Shown here one piece after another: positions 1 through 3,883 of a stretch of DNA of 5,916 bases (position 1 is its first letter; every line of letters begins with the position of its first letter). The notes beneath the pieces were generated by a model. The model searched no databases, was not told the origin of the DNA, and saw only the letters and a program-made list of their open reading frames with translations. The DNA comes from an uncultured Bacilli bacterium (GTDB lineage Bacteria > Bacillota_I > Bacilli_A > RF39 > UBA660). The stretch spans positions 1 to 5,916 of the forward strand of contig CANPWK010000066.1 of the NCBI GenBank assembly GCA_947584105.1, in the 5' to 3' direction. Made by a program: the position numbers and the translations under genes.

Positions 1-3
1 TTT

Positions 4-23
4 CGGTGCGTTCACTTTTTTTT
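4..23 (+). terminator. Probable 3' half of an intrinsic terminator, cut by the window edge
   Basis: A relatively GC-rich word, GGTGCGTTCAC (5-15), is followed directly by eight T (16-23). In such AT-rich DNA this is the look of a terminator's descending arm and U-tract. The matching ascending arm (expected GTGAACGCACC) would lie just left of base 1, so the hairpin cannot be seen. It would end a + strand gene outside the window. The alternative is the tail of a coding sequence: all three + frames run open for 18-31 codons from the edge, and none is recognisable. Confidence 0.45.
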
Positions 24-201
24 ACATCTCTTTATTTCCTTATTTCATCAAATTTTGATTAACAAAGGAATTTATTCGGGATATTTAAGAAATTAAAAAT
101 ATTTGGTGTAAAGTAAATTTTACAATTACAAATATTATTAATTATTAAATTTAAAGCAAATTAATATAAAATATGAATATAATTAAAATATATAAATGAT
201 A
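24..201. other. Non-coding AT-rich spacer, nothing recognised
   Basis: No open frame with a ribosome binding site was found on either strand. There is no tRNA-like or riboswitch-like structure and no clear repeat. It is upstream spacer for the gene starting at 251. Confidence 0.6.
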
Positions 202-230
202 TTTACTATTAATAATTAAACTGATATACT
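202..230 (+). promoter_or_regulatory. Extended -10 promoter of the membrane-protein gene
   Basis: The -35 is TTTACT (202-207, 4 of 6 matches to TTGACA). A 17-base spacer follows, then the -10 TATACT (225-230). A TG at 222-223, one base before the -10, makes it an extended -10. The predicted start near 237 gives a leader of only about 14 bases, most of it occupied by the Shine-Dalgarno GAGGTGAT at 240-247. Confidence 0.6.
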
Positions 231-250
231 ATAAATATAGAGGTGATTTT

Positions 251-1132
251 ATGAAAAATTTTCTTTGTGCTATAGCTACTACTATTTTAATAATTATATT
301 ATTTATATCAACTACTTTTACATTACTTTTATTACCTGTAAAACATACATTTAAAGGTAAAACCTTTAAGACCATAATTTCTAATTTAGAAATAGAAAAA
401 ATAATAAAGACAAATGATGAATTAAAAAAAGCTGTTGATGAAGTTTTAGATCCAATATTTGTCCAAACACATAAATTAGGAATTGATGATGAGGTAATTA
501 TCCAAATAATGGATAACAAAGAAGTAAAAAATGTAATTGGAAATATTACAGAAAATATTATGGATTATGCTATTACAGGTGAAAATAAAAAAATTATTTC
601 AAATGAAAATATAACTGAAGCTATCAATAGTGCAATAATTAACATTAATGAAAGTGGTTATTATAAAATAAATGAGCAAGAAAAAACTAATCTTTTAAAT
701 ATTGTAAATAATAAAATAACTGAATATCAGGATATAATACCTAATACCAATGCCATTGATGATAAAATTAATCCTGAACATAAAGAATTTATTGAAAATA
801 TCCGTTTTATATTAGGTAATAAATTATTGGCATATTTAATTATAACTTTAATTATTTCTATATTACTGATACTACTTTTAAAATGGAAACAATTAAAATG
901 GATAAAGTATAGTGCTGTAACTATATTGATTTCATCAATTATTACTAATATAATAACTGCATTAATTTCCTTACCAGTAATTTGTAAAGTTAATCAAAAT
1001 TATGATTATATATTAGATATAATCAATAAATTTGTAAAATATAGTTATATTGTATCTATAAGTACATTAATATCAATGATAATTATTTTAATTATTTATA
1101 AGATATTGAAAAACAAAGCTTTAGAACAATAA
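251..1132 (+). CDS. Uncharacterised membrane protein, four predicted TM segments with a large external domain
   Basis: This 293-residue protein is not recognised as a named family. Hydrophobic segments lie at about residues 5-29, 191-210, 220-245 and 265-286. The N-terminus has one Lys before TM1, and a Lys-rich loop (KWKQLKWIK, 211-219) joins TM2 and TM3. This suggests both termini are inside, with residues ~30-190 outside. The external part is predicted helical, polar and acidic (for example DELKKAVDEVLDP at 56-68), with no catalytic motif or cysteine pair seen. The start is set by GAGGTGAT at 240-247, four bases before ATG, behind a good promoter. A terminator about 40 bases past the stop makes it a single-gene unit. 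Composition matches its neighbours. A sensor, envelope-stress or cell-surface role is possible, but nothing in the sequence establishes one. The gene is confidently real; its function is unknown. Confidence 0.85.
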   Translation: MKNFLCAIATTILIIILFISTTFTLLLLPVKHTFKGKTFKTIISNLEIEKIIKTNDELKKAVDEVLDPIFVQTHKLGIDDEVIIQIMDNKEVKNVIGNITENIMDYAITGENKKIISNENITEAINSAIININESGYYKINEQEKTNLLNIVNNKITEYQDIIPNTNAIDDKINPEHKEFIENIRFILGNKLLAYLIITLIISILLILLLKWKQLKWIKYSAVTILISSIITNIITALISLPVICKVNQNYDYILDIINKFVKYSYIVSISTLISMIIILIIYKILKNKALEQ

Positions 1133-1172
1133 AGTATTATTTTAACCAAATCATATTATCTTGATTATATAA

Positions 1173-1212
1173 AAACGTGTAACACTTATGTGTTCACGTT
1201 TATTTTTATTTT
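1173..1212 (+). terminator. Intrinsic terminator of the membrane-protein gene
   Basis: The left arm AAACGTG-(T bulge)-AACAC (1173-1185) pairs with GTGTTCACGTTT (1190-1201) across a TTAT loop. There are twelve pairs with one bulged T. A T-rich tail, TATTTTTATTTT, runs to 1212. It lies 40 bases after the stop at 1132. Confidence 0.8.
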
Positions 1213-1392
1213 AATCAATATTTTTTTCTTTATAATTGTATTTCACTTAGAATTGTATATTTTATCTATACTTTTAAGTTCTATTATCATTATCATTATA
1301 TAAAATAAAAGTTTAAAATTCAATTATTTTTTAACTTAAGTTTTAAGTTAAGTTTTAAAAATTAAAGTCTTTTTCAGAAATTAAAGAACTAG
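1213..1392. other. AT-rich gap between convergent genes, no gene seen
   Basis: This stretch lies between the two hairpins of the 349-base gap that separates the stops at 1132 and 1482. No open frame with a ribosome binding site was found on either strand. The only structure noticed is the small repeat at 1331-1358, listed separately. Confidence 0.55.
1331..1358. repeat. Short overlapping inverted and direct repeat
   Basis: TTAACTTAA (1331-1339) and its reverse complement TTAAGTTAA (1343-1351) are three bases apart. In the same stretch TTAAGTTTTAA occurs twice (1336-1346 and 1348-1358), a 12-base period. All of it is built from A/T runs, so chance or simple slippage is likely. No function is proposed. 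Confidence 0.4.
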
Positions 1393-1431
1393 AAAATAGT
1401 TTGCAAAATTAATTTGCAAACTATTTTTTTT
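1393..1431. terminator. Perfect 15-bp hairpin with T-tract between convergent genes, probably bidirectional
   Basis: AAAATAGTTTGCAAA (1393-1407) pairs perfectly with TTTGCAAACTATTTT (1413-1427) around a five-base loop. On the + strand it is followed by an unbroken T run (1424-1431), the better polarity for termination. Read on the - strand the stem ends in TTTT and continues U-rich (CTAGTTCTTTAATTT). It could therefore also end the lipid kinase transcript, whose stop is 50 bases upstream in that direction. No other candidate terminator for the kinase was seen. The stem has only three G-C pairs. Confidence 0.7.
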
Positions 1432-1481
1432 AAAATTATCCTTTGAATAATGAATAAATTTAGATAATTTTTTAATATATT

Positions 1482-2402
1482 TTATCTAATACAATTTTTC
1501 TCGATAGCTTTTTTAGAGATTCTAAATTTTATATTACTATTCATTGTTACTTCATAGGAATCTGTTTTATTTACATATCTTTCACCATCTAAAGTCCATG
1601 GCTTTTTTAGTTTAGTTATAAATTTAATTTTTAAATTATTAGTTCGATAAATGTCAATCCCATTAACTTTGGTAACATCATAGATTCCTAAATTAACTAA
1701 ACTTTTTAAAAGTGTTCTTCGCTTATTAATTGAACATAATAAGACTTCAAAAGTTTTATCATCTAATTTTACATCTTTATAAAAAGATTTTATACCTGCA
1801 ATCCTATTCGCATTTGAAATAATTCCCAAAGAATAAGTACCAGAATATTTTTTGCCATCTATTTCATATTCAATTTGATACATATTAAATTTTTTAAAAA
1901 AATCCTTAATTGCACCCACTACGTATGCTAAATAACCAAATCTAGATTTCTTACTACGTGGTGTTTCATATGATAAATTAATAAATTTACCAAATCCAGC
2001 TACATAAACGAAAGGTTGCCCATTAAGCAAGCATACATCAATTTGCTTATTTTCTCCATCCAAAATAAGCTTAATGTTTTTGTAAATGTCTTTTCCAAGC
2101 CCAAATAAACTTTTTAAATCATTAGTTGTACCCACTGGTATATGAGAAAGTACTAATGGTTTTGTTCGTTTTAAATTACCAGATACAACTTCATTAAACG
2201 TACCATCTCCACCAACAGAAATAACTAAATCAACATCCATTAAATATTGAACAATTTCTTTTGCATGACCTTTATACTTAGTTTGAATATAACTACATTT
2301 ATATCCAAACTGGTCAAATAACGGTTCAGATTTTTTTAGCATTTCATAAACATTCTTTTTTTTCCCACTATTTGGATTATGAATAATTAATACTTGTTTC
2401 AT
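1482..2402 (-). CDS. Diacylglycerol kinase family lipid kinase (DgkB/YegS type)
   Basis: This 306-residue protein has the usual length for soluble, membrane-associated lipid kinases that use ATP to phosphorylate diacylglycerol or a related lipid, returning it to phosphatidic acid for phospholipid synthesis. Visible motifs are HNPNSGKK (8-15), the nucleotide-binding GGDGT (64-68), GTTND (91-95), an Asp-Asp pair in LDDKTFEV (213-220) and LDGE (271-274). The GGDGT Asp66, Asp214/215 and Glu274 are where this family places its Mg-site and catalytic acids, so it looks active. The start at 2402 is preferred. GAGG lies six bases upstream, the protein then begins MKQVLIIHNP as is typical, and a promoter lies over the 18 extra codons available upstream. 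It is transcribed divergently from the SGNH hydrolase and convergently with the membrane-protein gene. Substrate is uncertain: DgkB, YegS and BmrU relatives share these motifs, so no gene symbol is given. Confidence 0.93.
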   Translation of the reverse strand: MKQVLIIHNPNSGKKKNVYEMLKKSEPLFDQFGYKCSYIQTKYKGHAKEIVQYLMDVDLVISVGGDGTFNEVVSGNLKRTKPLVLSHIPVGTTNDLKSLFGLGKDIYKNIKLILDGENKQIDVCLLNGQPFVYVAGFGKFINLSYETPRSKKSRFGYLAYVVGAIKDFFKKFNMYQIEYEIDGKKYSGTYSLGIISNANRIAGIKSFYKDVKLDDKTFEVLLCSINKRRTLLKSLVNLGIYDVTKVNGIDIYRTNNLKIKFITKLKKPWTLDGERYVNKTDSYEVTMNSNIKFRISKKAIEKNCIR

Positions 2403-2418
2403 ATTTAACCTCGTTTTT

Positions 2419-2447
2419 ATTATACTATATAACAATTTCTTTCGCAA
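2419..2447 (-). promoter_or_regulatory. Promoter of the lipid kinase gene
   Basis: Read on the - strand: -35 TTGCGA (2442-2447, 4 of 6 matches), a 17-base spacer, and a perfect -10 TATAAT (2419-2424). Transcription would begin around 2412-2414. The leader is then only ten to a dozen bases, with the Shine-Dalgarno GAGG (2409-2412) at or near its 5' end. The -10 lies downstream of the alternative upstream ATG at 2456, which argues against that start. Confidence 0.65.
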
Positions 2448-2462
2448 GTTTAACATTTTTTA

Positions 2463-2491
2463 TTTATTTTTCTTACTTTTTGTATTATAAT
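2463..2491 (+). promoter_or_regulatory. Promoter of the SGNH hydrolase gene
   Basis: A perfect -10 TATAAT (2486-2491) lies 17 bases after a weak -35, TTTATT (2463-2468, 3 of 6 matches). The -10 sits inside a ten-base palindrome, TATTATAATA (2483-2492). Predicted initiation is near 2498, just before the Shine-Dalgarno at 2499-2506. The weak -35 could mean an activator is needed or simply low expression. Confidence 0.5.
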
Positions 2492-2510
2492 ATTAGCCGT
2501 GGTGATTTTT

Positions 2511-3182
2511 ATGTCGAAAACAAAAAAAATATTATTAATTATTATTGCTTCTTTATTAATGATTTTAGCTTTATTATCTATACTGTTAAATATTTATTAT
2601 AATAATAAAATTCATTCATTGAAAATTCAAGATGAAAATGTCGTATTTTTCGGTGATTCTATTACAGCTGGTTATAATGTCAAAGAATTTTTTGATCAGT
2701 ATAAAGTAGTTAATAGTGGAGTTGGAGGAGATATCACCGAAGATTTAATAAATCGAATAGATATTGATTTATATGATTATAATCCTTCTAAAGTTTTTAT
2801 ATTAATAGGAATTAACGATATAAATCATAATAAAAGTGATAATGAAATATTAAATAATATTAAAATTATTATTAAAGGTATTAAACAAAATAGAAAGAAT
2901 GCTAACATCTATATTGAATCTATTTATCCTGTAAATAGAACAATTGATCCTAATTATGGGATGATTCAAAATCAAGAAGTTAATAATAAAAGGGTTCAGG
3001 AACTTAACAAAAAAATTAAAAAATTATGTAATATAGAAAATATTACTTATATTAATGTATTCGATAGCCTTATAGATAAAGATGGAAATTTAAAACAGGC
3101 TTATACTAAAGAAGGAATACATCTAACCGACTTAGGATATCATAAGGTAACTGAAGTTATAAAAAAATATTTAGAAAATTAA
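2511..3182 (+). CDS. Membrane-anchored SGNH/GDSL-type hydrolase
   Basis: This 223-residue protein has a Lys-rich start, one N-terminal hydrophobic helix (about 7-28) and an SGNH domain expected outside the membrane. Such enzymes hydrolyse esters of lipids, acylated sugars or cell-wall acetyl groups; the substrate cannot be told here. The blocks appear in order: I, FFGDSITAG (46-54, nucleophile Ser50); II, NSGVGGD (68-74, oxyanion Gly); III, GIND (100-103, oxyanion Asn102); V, EGIHLTDLGY (201-210, His204). Block V usually reads D-x-x-H; here the acid is Glu201 (codon GAA). The start at ATG 2511 is chosen because GTGGTGAT (2499-2506) matches the Shine-Dalgarno of the gene at 251. A longer reading from GTG 2499 would translate that site itself. 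A bidirectional terminator begins at the stop codon. Family assignment is firm; activity is likely but unproven because of the Glu. Confidence 0.9.
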   Translation: MSKTKKILLIIIASLLMILALLSILLNIYYNNKIHSLKIQDENVVFFGDSITAGYNVKEFFDQYKVVNSGVGGDITEDLINRIDIDLYDYNPSKVFILIGINDINHNKSDNEILNNIKIIIKGIKQNRKNANIYIESIYPVNRTIDPNYGMIQNQEVNNKRVQELNKKIKKLCNIENITYINVFDSLIDKDGNLKQAYTKEGIHLTDLGYHKVTEVIKKYLEN

Positions 3183-3218
3183 AAAAGTCAAAGGTATTTA
3201 ATTACCTTTGATTTTTTT
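3181..3218. terminator. Bidirectional terminator between convergent genes
   Basis: TCAAAGGTA (3188-3196) pairs with TACCTTTGA (3203-3211) around a six-base loop. The stem is flanked by six A on the left (3181-3186) and seven T on the right (3212-3218). It is therefore a good intrinsic terminator on both strands. It starts inside the hydrolase stop codon and ends six bases from the stop codon of the C39-like gene, so it serves both. Confidence 0.88.
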
Positions 3219-3224
3219 ATAACA

Positions 3225-3779
3225 TTAATTATCTATCTTTTTTATAATTAAGCATTCTCTATGATCTACTGGCCCTAATGCAAAATCACTCATATTCATA
3301 CTATTAAATCTCTTTAAATTTACTTTACGATTAAATTCGAAAGGATTATCTAAAATAATTTCTACCATTCTCTCTTCATCAAAATAGATTTCATCTAAAT
3401 AGTATGGATCAAACATATATATATAATTATTATCAATATCAGTTACTAAACAATAATGGCCTTTACCATTTAAATAAACATGAACAATCATGCAAAATTC
3501 CTGTTTACATAAGCTTTTAAAAGCTTTAAGATTTACTTCTTCTCCAACTAAATAATTTAATTCTAAATTATATTTCTTCTTATTTAATAGCTTTTTACCA
3601 TAATTACATATAGTTTCTTGCTCTTTAAAAAGATTACTCTCATTTATGGAATGTTCATAAATATTTTTTATTAAATCATTATCTGTATTTTCTCTATCAA
3701 ATAAATAGCTTATTGTATTTAATAATGTTGTTTTACCACTATCGTTTTCTGTCATCTGAAATCTTAATGGAATTTTCAT
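3225..3779 (-). CDS. C39-like papain-fold protein with Ser in place of the catalytic Cys
   Basis: This 184-residue cytoplasmic-looking protein has no signal or membrane segment. It starts KIPLRFQMTENDSG and continues with GKGHYCLVTDID (105-116) and YMFDPYY (121-127). This layout matches small C39-like cysteine peptidases of Firmicutes, which open FQMTE-x-DCG (nucleophile Cys), then carry a GHY His and an FDP Asp. His108 and Asp124 are present, but the Cys position is Ser14 (codon AGT, one base from TGT). From memory, relatives also carry a glycine-rich GTS stretch near residues 45-60, which is absent here. The protein is thus probably inactive as a cysteine peptidase, or altered. The frame is intact with a strong AAGGAGG (3784-3790) four bases before ATG, so it is still expressed. 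ENDSGKTT mimics a P-loop but lacks its first Gly. It follows parC by 68 bases on the same strand and has its own promoter. Physiological role unknown. Confidence 0.75.
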   Translation of the reverse strand: MKIPLRFQMTENDSGKTTLLNTISYLFDRENTDNDLIKNIYEHSINESNLFKEQETICNYGKKLLNKKKYNLELNYLVGEEVNLKAFKSLCKQEFCMIVHVYLNGKGHYCLVTDIDNNYIYMFDPYYLDEIYFDEERMVEIILDNPFEFNRKVNLKRFNSMNMSDFALGPVDHRECLIIKKIDN

Positions 3780-3811
3780 AAGTCCTCCTTAAAAATACCA
3801 ACTATTTAATA

Positions 3812-3840
3812 ATTATATTATATTATTTTAATTTTAGCAA
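3812..3840 (-). promoter_or_regulatory. Promoter of the C39-like gene
   Basis: On the - strand: -35 TTGCTA (3835-3840, 4 of 6 matches), a 17-base spacer, and a perfect -10 TATAAT (3812-3817). A second overlapping TATAAT lies at 3817-3822. Initiation near 3805 gives a leader of about 26 bases. It begins only eight bases after the parC stop. Read-through from parC is also possible, since no T-tract terminator lies between the genes. Confidence 0.6.
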
Positions 3841-3846
3841 ATTCAT

Positions 3847-3883
3847 ACTATTGATTAATATTATCTAAAAAATCATCAATAGT
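3847..3883 (-). repeat. 9-bp inverted repeat spanning the parC stop codon
   Basis: ACTATTGAT (3847-3855) and its exact reverse complement ATCAATAGT (3875-3883) are 19 bases apart. They cover the last dozen or so codons of parC and its TAG stop. In the mRNA it could fold into a weak stem-loop. No U-tract follows, so it is not a standard terminator, and chance is plausible in AT-rich DNA. Confidence 0.35.

Noticed and set aside
1..96. C-terminal end of a gene entering from the left on the + strand
   Set aside because: All three frames are open for only 18-31 codons with no recognisable family sequence, and the T8 run fits a terminator better.
173..199. Eight-codon open frame MNIIKIYK upstream of the membrane-protein gene
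   Set aside because: It has no ribosome binding site and lies before the predicted promoter, so it would not be in the leader.
229..519. 96-codon frame on the - strand inside the membrane-protein gene
   Set aside because: It has a low-complexity composition and lies antisense within a well-supported gene. It is a shadow frame.
2403..2456. N-terminal extension of the lipid kinase from an ATG at 2456
   Set aside because: The 18 extra residues have no ribosome binding site with the quality of GAGG before 2402. They overlap a promoter and precede the conserved family start.
2499..2510. GTG start at 2499 for the SGNH hydrolase
   Set aside because: It coincides with the Shine-Dalgarno GGTGAT for the ATG at 2511, and nothing suitable lies upstream of the GTG.
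3708..3779. ATPase-like P-loop (NDSGKTTLLN) in the C39-like protein
   Set aside because: The first Gly of GxxxxGKT is a Thr, no Walker B or strand context follows, and the rest of the protein matches a C39-like fold. The resemblance follows from the Cys-to-Ser and neighbouring Lys changes.
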